Origin: Pseudofrankia inefficax
GTDB lineage: Bacteria; Actinomycetota; Actinomycetes; Frankiales; Frankiaceae
Assembly (NCBI RefSeq): GCF_000166135.1
Contig: NC_014666.1
Location: 6,138,001 to 6,202,000, forward strand
DNA: 64,000 bases
Reading direction: 5' to 3'
The notes under the pieces were generated by a model. It did no database searches and was not told the DNA's origin. It saw only the letters and a program-made list of their open reading frames with translations. Both the position numbers and the translations under genes were made by a program. Of this stretch, positions 25,220 to 34,053 are shown in pieces. Position 1 is the stretch's first letter; the number at the start of each line of letters is the position of its first letter.

Positions 25220-26599
25220 GAGCGTGCCGGCGCGGGCCGCGAGGGAGCCGACCGCATAGGCGCCCATCAGGCAGACCAGGCCCCACTCGCCGCGCGGCGC
25301 CCAGCGCAGGACCGCGCCGGCCAGCAGGGCGAACGCGGCCAGGTTGGCCAGGCCGGTCCAGGCGAGGTAACGGTTGTCGCCGGCGCCGATGAGCACGCCG
25401 TCGAGCACGAAGACCAGACCGGCGAGCGGCTGGCCCGCGGCGAGGACCAGCACCGCCGGGACGACGAGCCGGGCGACCGCGGCCGAGCTGGTGAACGCCG
25501 GCCCGAGCACCCAGGCCAGGCTCGCGAGGACGACTCCCACGGCGGCCCCGCTGCCCACACCCCAGGCCACACAGCGGCGCAGCACCGCCCGCACCCCGGC
25601 GAGGTCACCGCCGCCCAGCCGGTCACCGACGAGCACCTGGGCCGCGATCGCCAGCGCGTCGAGCGCGAACGCGGCCGTGGCGAACAGCGTCATCGCGACC
25701 TGGAACGCGGCCAGCTCGTCCGACCCGAGCGCGGTCGCCGTGTAGGTGACCAGCAGCAGCCCGGCCCGCAGGCTCGCCGTCCGCAGCAACAGCCAGAAAC
25801 CGGCCCGCGCGCCCCGCAGCACCCCGACCCCGCGCGGACGGCCGCTCGCGCCGACCCGGCGAGCGTGCCCGGCGACCACCCCGAGGTAGGCCACGACCAT
25901 CCCCCACTGGGCGAGCACCGTCCCGGTGGCCGAGCCGGCGATCCCCCAGCCGGCGCCGTAGATGAACGCCGCGTTCAGGGCGGCGTTCGCGCCGAAGCCG
26001 AGGGCCGCCACGACCAGCGGCGTGCGGGTGTCGTGCAGGCCGCGCAGCAGGCCGGCGGCGGCGAAGACGAGCAGCATCGCCGGCAGGCCCGCCATCGAGA
26101 TCGACAGGTAGCGGGACGCCTGGGCGTCGACGGCCCGGTCCGCGCCGAACGCGCCCACCAGCGACGGGGTGACCCACCAGCCCAGCAGCGCCAGCCCCGC
26201 TCCCAGCCCGGCGGCGAGCCACAGCCCGTCCAGGCCCGCGGCCACCGCCGCCCGCTCGTCCCCGGCGCCGCGCAGCCGGGCGACCGTCGGCGTCGTCGCG
26301 TAGGCCAGGAAGACCATCAGGCCGACGGCGGTCCCGAGCACCGACGACGCGAGACTCAGCCCCGCCAGCGGCGCGGTGCCCAGATGCCCGACCATCGCGG
26401 TGTCGGCCAGCAGAAACAGCGGCTCGGCGACCAGCGCCCCCAACGCGGGCAACGCCAGCCGCATGATCGCCCGGTCCAGCCGGGCGTCCCGGACCGCCTC
26501 AGCTGGCGCGTCCCGCACGATCGCCGGGTCCAGGCGGATCTCCGCCGCCGGCGCGTCGTCTGCCAACCCCACGTCGCGAGCCTGCCTCCAGCTGGCCAC
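25157..26599 (-). CDS. MATE-family efflux transporter (DinF-like)
   Basis: A 480-residue protein with twelve hydrophobic helices. It begins the core with LPALGALVAEPLFLLADTAMVGHLGTAPLAGLSLA, the hallmark of the DinF branch of MATE exporters, here given as a family match over two motifs (EPLFLLADTAMVGHLG, APLAGLSLA). MATE pumps use a cation gradient to expel toxic compounds. The GTG at 26599 lacks a clear ribosome-binding site; internal GTGs are possible. An SOS box lies 115 bp upstream, which fits the DNA-damage-inducible behaviour of E. coli dinF. The 3' end overlaps the LysR gene. Confidence 0.88.
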   Translation of the reverse strand: MASWRQARDVGLADDAPAAEIRLDPAIVRDAPAEAVRDARLDRAIMRLALPALGALVAEPLFLLADTAMVGHLGTAPLAGLSLASSVLGTAVGLMVFLAYATTPTVARLRGAGDERAAVAAGLDGLWLAAGLGAGLALLGWWVTPSLVGAFGADRAVDAQASRYLSISMAGLPAMLLVFAAAGLLRGLHDTRTPLVVAALGFGANAALNAAFIYGAGWGIAGSATGTVLAQWGMVVAYLGVVAGHARRVGASGRPRGVGVLRGARAGFWLLLRTASLRAGLLLVTYTATALGSDELAAFQVAMTLFATAAFALDALAIAAQVLVGDRLGGGDLAGVRAVLRRCVAWGVGSGAAVGVVLASLAWVLGPAFTSSAAVARLVVPAVLVLAAGQPLAGLVFVLDGVLIGAGDNRYLAWTGLANLAAFALLAGAVLRWAPRGEWGLVCLMGAYAVGSLAARAGTLSPRAFGSRWLAGGAAGASRV

Positions 26600-26713
26600 G
26601 ATCGGGACCGTCGATGACCAGTCTCACGTCCTCCTCGTCGCCCGTCACTGGGCGTGTGCTCGGCCCGAGCGCACTCGTCCGCGCCGGCCGCACTCGGGGG
26701 CCGCCTAGCCGAG

Positions 26714-26735
26714 CGAACGGGTGTTCGAGGATAAT
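26714..26735. promoter_or_regulatory. LexA (SOS) box with adjacent -10 element
   Basis: CGAACGGGTGTTCG at 26714-26727 fits the Gram-positive/actinobacterial LexA site CGAAC-N4-GTTCG exactly. On the plus strand a -10-like GATAAT follows at 26730-26735, so LexA bound here would block the promoter of the SNF2 gene. On the minus strand TATCCT precedes the box, facing the MATE gene. Either or both genes may be SOS-controlled. Confidence 0.7.
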
Positions 26736-26870
26736 TCTCGATCGCGACCCGGGTGGCGACCATTTTCGCCGGAAGTGCGGGAAAAAGCGGTCTTCGGTGG
26801 GTATGTCGACGGTGCGTCGCGCTGAGTGCGCGGCGCGGTCGGTCCTGAGCACGTGAGGTGGGTTTTGGGG

Positions 26871-29180
26871 ATGGCGTTTCGACTGCCGGACGAGAAGCAG
26901 GCGCCGGTGGGCAGCGTCGAGGCGCGGCGGCTGCTGGACGACGCCACCGCGCTGCGGGACCTCGCGGACGACGCGCTCGCCCGCGAGGAGGACGCCCGTA
27001 CCGAGGTCGCGCGGCGTTTCCAGGTGGTGCGGGCGACGCTGGCGCGGCGCGACCTGGCGACGATGGATGTCGAGCGGCTGAAGGACACCGCCGACGACCG
27101 GCTGCCGTTCCCGGCGCTGCGCCGGGCCGGCTACCGCACGGTGGCCGACCTCGTCGACGAGCGTCCGGAGGTGCTCGACGCGCACCCCGGCATCGGCGCG
27201 GTGTCCGCCAACCGGGCGATCGCCGCGGCCCGGGCGCTCGACCAGGCCGCGCAGGAGCGGCTCGGCCTGCGGGTCGCGATGGACCCCAGCGACGAGCGGG
27301 CCACCGACCTGCTGCGCTGGCTGCGCCGCGTGGTGCAGCTCGCGGACGCGCTCGACGACGTGCGCGGACCGGCCGGGGTGCTGGCCAACGACCTGCCCGC
27401 GCTGGTCACGGCCGCCGCGCCCACGCGTAGCCGGACCCGGATGCTGTTCGCCGGCGAACGGCGCCGGGTCGCGGCCCGTCAGGTGCTTGACCAGGTAAGG
27501 CGGCTGCTCGACGACGCCGAGACGGCCGGGATCGCCGACCGGCTGACGGCGGCGGGCCGGCTCGCGCGCACGGCGCCGGGCGACACAGGCGTCTGGGGCG
27601 ACTTCGAGCGCGCGGCGGTCCGCTACTACGGGCTGCTGGGCGAGATCGTCGGAATCCGGGACACCACCGACGCGGCGGCCGGTCAGCTGCCCGAGGACAT
27701 CGCGGCCCGGGTCCGCGAGCAGCGGCTGGACGGCGAGTTCCGGACCGTGTCGCTGCGTGGGTACCAGGCGTTCGGCGCGAAGTTCGCGCTCGCCCAGCGC
27801 CGGGTGATCCTCGGCGACGAGATGGGCCTGGGCAAGACGGTCCAGGCGATCGCCGCGCTCGCCCACCTGCGGGCGCTCGACCAGACCCACTTCCTGGTCG
27901 TCTGCCCGACGTCGGTGCTGGTCAACTGGCTGCGCGAGATCGCCCGGCACAGCACGCTGACGGCGCACCGCCTGCACGGCCCGGACCGGGCCGACGCGGC
28001 GCGGCGCTGGTTGGCCGAGGGAGGCGTCGCGGTCACCACGTTCGACACGCTGAGCGCGCTGGAGCTCCCCACGGCGCTGCGGGCCCGGGTCGACGTGCCG
28101 ACCCAGCGGGACCGGGTGCGCCGCAGGCGGACCGTCGCCGCCGGGCCGCCGGGGCCACGCATCGCGATGCTGGTCGCCGACGAGGCCCACTACGTGAAGA
28201 ACCCGGCGACGAAGCGGGCCGAGGCGCTGCGGGCGCTGGTCAACCGAGCCGACCTCGTGGACCGGGTGCTGTTCCTGACCGGCACGCCGATGGAGAACCG
28301 CGTCGACGAGTTCCGCCAGCTGGTCGGGTACCTGCAGCCGAGCCTGCTGCCGGTCAACCCCGCGGCCCGCCGGCCGCGCGACACCCCGGAGCTGTCCCCG
28401 GCCCGGTTCCGGACGCTGGTCGCGCCGGTCTACCTGCGTCGCAACACCCACGAGGTGCTCTCCGAGCTGCCCGACCGGGTCTCGACCGACGAGTGGCTCG
28501 AACGCGGCTCACGCGCCGAGCAGGCGGCCTACCGCAAGGCGGTGCTGGACCGGAAGTTCATGGCGATGCGCCGGGTGGCCTTCACCGGCGACCCGGAGCA
28601 CTCGGCGAAGCTCGACCGGCTGGTCGACATCGCCCGCGAGGCGGGCCAGAACGGCCAGCGGGTGGTCGTCTTCTCGTTCTTCCTCGAGGTGCTGGACATC
28701 GTCGGCCGGCGGCTGCGGGCGGACCCGGAGTGCGGCGCGGTGTTCGGGCCGATCACCGGCGCGGTCGCGGCCGAGGAGCGCCAGCAGCTGGTGGACGACT
28801 TCGGCCGGCGGCCCGCGCCGGCGGTGCTGCTGAGCCAGATCGTCGCCGGCGGCACCGGGCTGAACATGCAGGCGGCGTCGGTCGTCATCCTGTGCGAGCC
28901 GCAGGTCAAGCCGACCCTGGAGGAGCAGGCGATCGCCCGGCTGCACCGGATGGGCCAGATCCGGACCGTGCAGGTGCACCGCCTGCTGACGACCGACAGC
29001 GTCGACCAGCGGCTGGTCGAGATCCTGGCCGCGAAGCGCGTCGAGTTCGACGCCTACGCCCGCCGCAGCGACCTGGCCGACGCCGGCCCCGAGGCGCTGG
29101 ACGTGTCCGACGAGGTGCTCACCAAGCAGGTGCTGGAGGAGGAGTACGCCCGGATCGCGAAGACCGGGGCCCGCGCCTGA
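26871..29180 (+). CDS. SNF2-family DEAD/DEAH-box helicase/ATPase
   Basis: A 769-residue protein. Residues ~1-290 are helical and include a helix-hairpin-helix-like stretch (DAHPGIGAVSANRAIAAA). The SNF2 motor follows: motif I GDEMGLGKTVQAIAALAHL (~313), motif Ia VVCPTSVLVNWLREI, motif II DEAHYVKN (~437), motif III LFLTGTPMENRVDEF, and the C-terminal lobe with SQIVAGGTGLNMQAAS and EQAIARLHRMGQIRTVQVHRL. Such enzymes translocate on DNA in repair or remodelling. It sits downstream of a LexA box, which supports a repair role. The ATG at 26871 has a G-rich leader. Confidence 0.9.
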   Translation: MAFRLPDEKQAPVGSVEARRLLDDATALRDLADDALAREEDARTEVARRFQVVRATLARRDLATMDVERLKDTADDRLPFPALRRAGYRTVADLVDERPEVLDAHPGIGAVSANRAIAAARALDQAAQERLGLRVAMDPSDERATDLLRWLRRVVQLADALDDVRGPAGVLANDLPALVTAAAPTRSRTRMLFAGERRRVAARQVLDQVRRLLDDAETAGIADRLTAAGRLARTAPGDTGVWGDFERAAVRYYGLLGEIVGIRDTTDAAAGQLPEDIAARVREQRLDGEFRTVSLRGYQAFGAKFALAQRRVILGDEMGLGKTVQAIAALAHLRALDQTHFLVVCPTSVLVNWLREIARHSTLTAHRLHGPDRADAARRWLAEGGVAVTTFDTLSALELPTALRARVDVPTQRDRVRRRRTVAAGPPGPRIAMLVADEAHYVKNPATKRAEALRALVNRADLVDRVLFLTGTPMENRVDEFRQLVGYLQPSLLPVNPAARRPRDTPELSPARFRTLVAPVYLRRNTHEVLSELPDRVSTDEWLERGSRAEQAAYRKAVLDRKFMAMRRVAFTGDPEHSAKLDRLVDIAREAGQNGQRVVVFSFFLEVLDIVGRRLRADPECGAVFGPITGAVAAEERQQLVDDFGRRPAPAVLLSQIVAGGTGLNMQAASVVILCEPQVKPTLEEQAIARLHRMGQIRTVQVHRLLTTDSVDQRLVEILAAKRVEFDAYARRSDLADAGPEALDVSDEVLTKQVLEEEYARIAKTGARA

Positions 29181-29249
29181 GGGGGACTCCCGGCGACGAG
29201 CGGGCGTCGTGGGTGGACGGCCGGCCTGGCCCGCCCACCCACGACGCCG

Positions 29250-30380
29250 TCAGTGTCTCGTCGTGGTGCCCGTGTGGTGGTGCCCGCCGTGGCCGGCGAC
29301 CAGGAAGCCGATCACGCCGATGACGATCAGCGCGGCGACCACCGCGAAGAAGATCTTCAGCTTGCTGTACGGCCGCTCACCCTGGATCTCGCCGGTCATG
29401 CCGTTGACGAGGATCTGCCAGCTGCGCCCCGCGTAGAGGAACGTGGCGATCCACAGCGGCAGCAGCATCAGCTTGAACGTGACGTTGTTGTGCTGCGTGT
29501 TCACGTGGTGAATCCGCTGCTCGTCACCGCCGATGTCGCGCCTGACGTCCTCGGCGATGACCGGGGCCATCCGGTTCTTCGCCTCCTCGAAGCCGGACTC
29601 CGGCTCGAGGTCGTAGCGCAGCGCGAAGTGCCCGGCGAGAAACTCCTGCTGGAACGGCTGGGCGGCGTCCAGCGGCCAGGGCGCCAGGTCGTCGACCTTC
29701 TTCGGCGGCAGCACCGAGCTGCCGGGCACCAGCACGTCGTCGAACACCCGGTCGACGTTGCCGCTCGCCCGGTGCCAGCGGGTCTTCTGCACCTGGCGGG
29801 TCTGCTGCTTGCCCTCGCTGTCGGTGTAGGACTCGGTGACCCAGTAGTGGTCGCCACGCTCGCCGTCGTAGCCGGAGAAGGTCCGCGAGTCGAACGTCCA
29901 GTGCGGGACGTACGTGCTCTTCATCGACTCGGTCTCGGTGACCTTCTTCAGCGCCTTCGGCGCGAACCACCGCGACGACGTCCACTTCCGGACGGCGTCA
30001 CGCACGGCGCTCCGGTCGAGGCCGAACGGCAACACGCCCTCGGGCACGATCTGCCCGGTCGCGGCCGGGTCGATCACCAGCGGCGAGCCGCAGAACTGGC
30101 AGAGCGTGGCGGTCTCGTTCGACTCGCTGCGGGCCGCGCAGCGCTGGCAGACGTAGACGTAGGCGCCGATGCTGCCGACCGGCTTGCGGGGCAGCGTCGC
30201 CAGGTTCTCGATCGCGATCTCGTGGATCTCGCGGTCCCCCGCCGCGATCTCCTGGGTGAACCCGCAGTACGGGCACCGCATCGACGTCGAGCCTGGCGCG
30301 AACTCCAGCCGCGCTCCGCACCCACCGCAGGGATAGGTCGCCGACGCGACCGAAGCCTGCTGGAACCCTTGATCGGTCAT
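29250..30380 (-). CDS. Double zinc-ribbon membrane protein (YdjG-like)
   Basis: A 376-residue protein. Two zinc ribbons lie at the N-terminus (CGGC/CPYC near residues 18-39 and CQRC/CQFC near residues 78-97). A middle domain (~130-320) carries conserved aromatic residues, and two membrane helices close the protein (MLLPLWIATFLYAG; FFAVVAALIVIGVIGFLVAG), ending in a His-rich tail. In Bacillus subtilis YdjG, with YdjH/YdjI, recruits PspA to membranes under envelope stress. Here it lies 25 bp after a YdjI-like SPFH gene in one operon, with GAGGAAG before the ATG. Confidence 0.82.
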   Translation of the reverse strand: MTDQGFQQASVASATYPCGGCGARLEFAPGSTSMRCPYCGFTQEIAAGDREIHEIAIENLATLPRKPVGSIGAYVYVCQRCAARSESNETATLCQFCGSPLVIDPAATGQIVPEGVLPFGLDRSAVRDAVRKWTSSRWFAPKALKKVTETESMKSTYVPHWTFDSRTFSGYDGERGDHYWVTESYTDSEGKQQTRQVQKTRWHRASGNVDRVFDDVLVPGSSVLPPKKVDDLAPWPLDAAQPFQQEFLAGHFALRYDLEPESGFEEAKNRMAPVIAEDVRRDIGGDEQRIHHVNTQHNNVTFKLMLLPLWIATFLYAGRSWQILVNGMTGEIQGERPYSKLKIFFAVVAALIVIGVIGFLVAGHGGHHHTGTTTRH

Positions 30381-30405
30381 TGCTTCCTCAGCTGTGGGGA
30401 CGCGC

Positions 30406-31611
30406 TCAGGCCTGCGGCGGGAGCGGCGGGGGGACGCTTCCGAACAGCGGCGCTACCTCGGCGACCTGAGCCGCCGCCGTCCAGGCCGCCATGCCGTTCT
30501 TCCAGACCAGCGTGTCGGGCCGCAGCTGGCCGCCGGAGATCTGCTGGGCGAGCTGGCCGCGGTCGAACGGGCCGAGCTGCTGGCCGTTGACGCCGAGGAA
30601 CCACTGCTCGGGCGTCGGCAGCGGCGGCGGGGCCGACGGCGCCTGCTGCTGACCAGGCTGCTGGTAGCCGGGCTGCTGCTGACCGGGCTGCTGGTAACCG
30701 GGGCCGGGCTGCTGATAGCCAGGCTGCTGGAACCCGGGCTGCTGGTAACCGGGCTGCTGGTAGCCGGGCTGGCCGACGCCGCCCGCGGCGCGCTGGCCCA
30801 GCGCCATCCCGAGCCCGATCCCGAGACCCTCGCCGGCGCCGCCCTGGTTCTGCGCCGCCGCCTCGATCGCGTTCGCGGTCTGGAACTGGGTGTACTGGTC
30901 GAGATTCCCGAGAATGCCCATCTGGCTGCGCTTGTCGATGGCCTCCTCGACCTCGGGCGGCAGCGAGATGTTCTCGATGACGAACTTGGGAATGGCGATG
31001 CCGTACGGAGCGAGCTCCTCCGTCAGCGCCTTGGCGAGCGTCCCGCCGATCTGGTCCTGGCGGGTGGCCAGGTCGAGCATCGGCACGTGGGCGTTCGCGA
31101 GCGCGCCGCCGAGCCGGCCGACAATCAGCTGGCGCAGGAACTCGGACACCTCTTCGGTGCGGAACTGCGGGTCGGTGCCGGCCAGTTCCTTCAGGAGAAG
31201 GCCCGGATCCACCACCCGCATGGAGAAGGCGCCGAACGCCCGCAGCCGGACCATGCCGAACTCCGGGTCCCGGACGATCACCGGGTTCTGGGTGCCCCAC
31301 TTCAGGTCGGTGAACTGCCGAGTCGTGACGAAGTACACCTCGGCCTTGAACGGCGAGTTGAAGCCGTACTTCCAGCCCTTGAGGGTCGACAGAATCGGCA
31401 TGTTCTGCGTCTCGAGGGTGTACATGCCGGGCGGGTACGCGTCGGCTATCTGACCCTCGTTGACGAAGACGGCCGCCTGTGACTCACGCACGGTGAGCTT
31501 GGCGCCCATCTTGATTTCGTTCTCATAGCGCGGGAAACGCCACACAATGGTATCCCGGCTGTCGTCGGTCCATTCAATGATGTCGACGAACTCGCCGCGG
31601 ATCCGGCCCAT
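30406..31611 (-). CDS. SPFH-domain protein with C-terminal GYF_2 domain (YdjI-like)
   Basis: About 401 residues. The N-terminal ~290 residues match the YdjI/virion-core SPFH family (GEFVDIIEWTDDSRDTIVWR, AVFVNEGQIAD, PKFVIENISLPPEVEEAI). A GYQQPG-repeat linker (seven copies, residues ~300-345) follows, then a GYF_2-like domain (WFLGVNGQQLGPFDRGQL, DTLVWKNGMAAW). It should form membrane microdomains or scaffolds with the zinc-ribbon partner downstream. The ATG at 31611 gives the family N-terminus MGRIRGEF; a GTG at 31659 would add 16 residues. Confidence 0.88.
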   Translation of the reverse strand: MGRIRGEFVDIIEWTDDSRDTIVWRFPRYENEIKMGAKLTVRESQAAVFVNEGQIADAYPPGMYTLETQNMPILSTLKGWKYGFNSPFKAEVYFVTTRQFTDLKWGTQNPVIVRDPEFGMVRLRAFGAFSMRVVDPGLLLKELAGTDPQFRTEEVSEFLRQLIVGRLGGALANAHVPMLDLATRQDQIGGTLAKALTEELAPYGIAIPKFVIENISLPPEVEEAIDKRSQMGILGNLDQYTQFQTANAIEAAAQNQGGAGEGLGIGLGMALGQRAAGGVGQPGYQQPGYQQPGFQQPGYQQPGPGYQQPGQQQPGYQQPGQQQAPSAPPPLPTPEQWFLGVNGQQLGPFDRGQLAQQISGGQLRPDTLVWKNGMAAWTAAAQVAEVAPLFGSVPPPLPPQA

Positions 31612-31792
31612 GATATCCACGTTCGCACCACCCCCGGAGCCTTCGGCGCCTGTCGCCACACCACCTGTGGCGCAACTTCGTGGCGAACCATACCGTCCGG
31701 TCGGCTTGGGGGTGGATCGTGTCCGCTAGTTGTCAGACAGCAGGCGGGGATCTCCGGTGGTGGGCGCGACGCGGTCCAGGCGCCCGGCGAAC

Positions 31793-32599
31793 CTAGCGCC
31801 CGGTGAACCGTGGCGGCTGCTTGGTCGGGAAGGCCTCGACGGCGGCCCGGTGGTCATCGATGGCGGCCAGCGCCGCGGGGTCGCGCCCCTCGGCGACCAG
31901 CACCTGCTCCAGCGAGGCGGCCCAGGCCTGTCGCATGGCGCTCTTGGCGATCGCGTAGGCCCGCGGCGGGCCGGCGGCGAGCCGGCGGGCGAGGGCGGCC
32001 GCCGCGGGCAGCAGTTCGTCGGCGGGCAGCACCCGCGCGACGAGTCCCCAGGCGAGCGCGTCGTCGGCGGTGAACGGCTCGGTCAGCAGCACGAGCTCGC
32101 TGGCCCGGGCGCCGCCGACCACCTTGACCAGGCTCGCGGCGAGGGCCGAGTCCGGGGTGAGGCCGCTGCCGGTGAACGCGGCGGTGAACCGCGCGCCGGC
32201 CGCGGCCAGCCGCACGTCGCAGGACAGGGCGAGGCCGAGCCCAGCGCCCGCGCAGGTGCCGTTGACCGCCGCGACCACCGGCTTCGGCATGGTCGCGAGG
32301 GCCGTGACCACCGGGCTGTAGTGGTCGGCGGCGCCGTCGAAGGCGTCGCGGCCCTCGGCGCGCACCGCGGCGGTGTGCTCGCGCAGGTCCCGGCCCGCCG
32401 AGAAGACGCCCCCGGTGCCGGTGAGCAGGACGGCGCGCACCGCGTCGTCCCGGGCGACCCGCTCGACCGCGTCGCGCAGGGCGATCTTCGCGATCTCGGT
32501 GAGCGACGGGGTGGTCATCGTGAGCGTCGCGACCTCGTCGGTGACTGTGCAGGTCACGGCGCCCAGCGTGCCGGGCCCGCTGCAGTGGCGACCGTCCAT
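31793..32599 (-). CDS. Enoyl-CoA hydratase/isomerase family protein
   Basis: A 268-residue crotonase-fold protein. The oxyanion-hole loops are FSAGRDLREH and NGTCAGAGLGLALSCD; LTPDSALAASL is the position of the second acidic residue, typical of PaaG-type isomerases rather than classical hydratases with Glu. The reaction is therefore either hydration or double-bond isomerisation of acyl-CoA. The ATG at 32599 has a TAGTCT -10 element 6 nt upstream, so the message is probably leaderless; a GTG at 32557 is an alternative start. Confidence 0.85.
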   Translation of the reverse strand: MDGRHCSGPGTLGAVTCTVTDEVATLTMTTPSLTEIAKIALRDAVERVARDDAVRAVLLTGTGGVFSAGRDLREHTAAVRAEGRDAFDGAADHYSPVVTALATMPKPVVAAVNGTCAGAGLGLALSCDVRLAAAGARFTAAFTGSGLTPDSALAASLVKVVGGARASELVLLTEPFTADDALAWGLVARVLPADELLPAAAALARRLAAGPPRAYAIAKSAMRQAWAASLEQVLVAEGRDPAALAAIDDHRAAVEAFPTKQPPRFTGR

Positions 32600-32605
32600 G
32601 CCGTC

Positions 32606-32611
32606 AGACTA
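32606..32611 (-). promoter_or_regulatory. -10 element of a leaderless promoter
   Basis: TAGTCT on the minus strand ends 6 nt before the ATG of the enoyl-CoA hydratase gene. This spacing puts the transcription start at or next to the start codon. Confidence 0.4.
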
Positions 32612-32667
32612 CTGTGTGTAATCGAATCGCGGTCATCCGTAGTCCAGGATGGGCCGAAGCGCGACCG

Positions 32668-32673
32668 TAGAAT
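32668..32673 (+). promoter_or_regulatory. -10 element of a leaderless promoter
   Basis: TAGAAT ends 7 nt before the GTG at 32681 of the GNAT gene, with no Shine-Dalgarno in between. It faces away from the enoyl-CoA hydratase promoter; no consensus -35 is visible. Confidence 0.45.
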
Positions 32674-32680
32674 TCGCCCG

Positions 32681-33493
32681 GTGAACGTGGTCTCGCTCGG
32701 ATTTCGGACCGACCTGATGCTGCGGCGGCTGGCCGGTGCCGTCATCACCGAGCGGCCGTCATACCTCGCAGTCCGGACTCCCGGCAATCCCGGGTTCTGG
32801 TGGGGGAACTTCGTGCTGGTCGACCGGCCGTTCGCGGCGGGCGACGCGGGCCGCTGGGCGGACGTCTTCGCCCGCGAGTTCCCGGGCGCCGCCCACCTCG
32901 CGCTGGGCGTGGACGGCATCGACGGCGACGCGGGCGACGCCGTCGAGCTGGCCAGGCTCGGGTTGACGGTCGAGGTGGACACGGTCCTGACCGCGACCCG
33001 GCTGACACCGCCCGCACGCCCGCCGGCCGGGGCCACGATCCGCCCGCTCGCGGGCGACGCCGACTGGGCCGAGGCCTTCGAGCTGCGGCTGGCCGCCCAC
33101 GGAGAGCAGGACGCGTCCGCCGAGTACCGCCAGTACGTCGCCCGCAAGCTCGCCGAGGAACGCGCGCTCTGCGACGCCGGCCACGGCGCCTGGTTCGGGG
33201 TGTTCGTCGACGGCCGGCTCGGCGCCAGCGCCGGCCTGTTCGCCGACGGAGACGGCGACCGCCTGGGCCGCTACCAGAGCGTCGAGACGCATCCGGACCT
33301 GCGTCGCCGCGGGCTCGCGTCGGCCCTGGTCCACCGCCTCGGCGACTGGGGCCGCGGTGAGCTGGGCGTCCGCACGCTGGTCATCGTCGCCGACCCCGAC
33401 TACCACGCGATCCGCCTCTACCGGGCCCTCGGCTTCACCGACACCGAGAAGCAGGTACAGCTCTACCGCGAACCCCCCGCGGCCGAGGCCTGA
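32681..33493 (+). CDS. GNAT-family N-acetyltransferase
   Basis: A 270-residue protein. The C-terminal half (~115-260) is a GNAT domain with GRYQSVETHPDLRRRGLASALV (acetyl-CoA loop RRRGLA) and AIRLYRALGF. The N-terminal ~110 residues form an extra, GNAT-like lobe (WWGNFVLVDRPF, WADVFAREFPGAAHLALGVD), seen in a family of actinobacterial two-lobe acetyltransferases. The start is a probable leaderless GTG. Substrate unknown. Confidence 0.85.
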   Translation: MNVVSLGFRTDLMLRRLAGAVITERPSYLAVRTPGNPGFWWGNFVLVDRPFAAGDAGRWADVFAREFPGAAHLALGVDGIDGDAGDAVELARLGLTVEVDTVLTATRLTPPARPPAGATIRPLAGDADWAEAFELRLAAHGEQDASAEYRQYVARKLAEERALCDAGHGAWFGVFVDGRLGASAGLFADGDGDRLGRYQSVETHPDLRRRGLASALVHRLGDWGRGELGVRTLVIVADPDYHAIRLYRALGFTDTEKQVQLYREPPAAEA

Positions 33494-33594
33494 GCACTCG
33501 CGTTCCGCGGCCGAACGGGACCGACCCGGCCGAACGCGACGCTCAGGACCCGCGGGTCGGTCGGCCGCCGGGCACCGGCGGCGATACTGGACGG

Positions 33595-34011
33595 GTGGTG
33601 GCTCTCGCCCGTCATCTGCTGCGCGCCAAGGATCTCGCTGACGGCCGGTATTTCGAGGCGCTCACGGTCGCGGACCTCGCGCGCGCCGCCGGGCTGTCGC
33701 CGGCGCACTTCAGCCGTGAGTTCCGGGCCGCCTTCGGCCAGCCACCACACCAGTACCTGCTCACCCGCCGGCTCGAACGGGCGGCCGCGCTGCTGCGCAA
33801 CACCGACCGCGACGTGACCGAGATCTGCTTCGCCGTCGGGCTGACCAGCGTCGGGTCGTTCCTCACGAGCTTCCGCCGGATCTACGGCGTCACGCCGTCG
33901 TCCTACCGGGCGAGCTTCCCGCCGGCACAGCGCCACATCCGGGTGCCCGACTGCGTCGCCCGCGTCTACGGCCGGCCGCGAAACCGCACGTTTCGAGAAG
34001 CCGGCGGCTGA
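33595..34011 (+). CDS. AraC-family regulator, DNA-binding domain only
   Basis: A 138-residue protein consisting of the two helix-turn-helix units of AraC (LTVADLARAAGLSPAHFSREFRAAFG; VTEICFAVGLTSVGSFLTSFRRIYGVTPSSYR) without an effector domain. A GATACT -10 element at 33583-33588 ends 6 nt before the GTG at 33595, suggesting a leaderless transcript. The VOC-family gene follows after 42 bp on the same strand and is the likely target or partner. Confidence 0.88.
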   Translation: MVALARHLLRAKDLADGRYFEALTVADLARAAGLSPAHFSREFRAAFGQPPHQYLLTRRLERAAALLRNTDRDVTEICFAVGLTSVGSFLTSFRRIYGVTPSSYRASFPPAQRHIRVPDCVARVYGRPRNRTFREAGG

Positions 34012-34053
34012 CCGGACGCCATAGCGTCGCGCCCAGTCGACCAGGGAGCAGCG

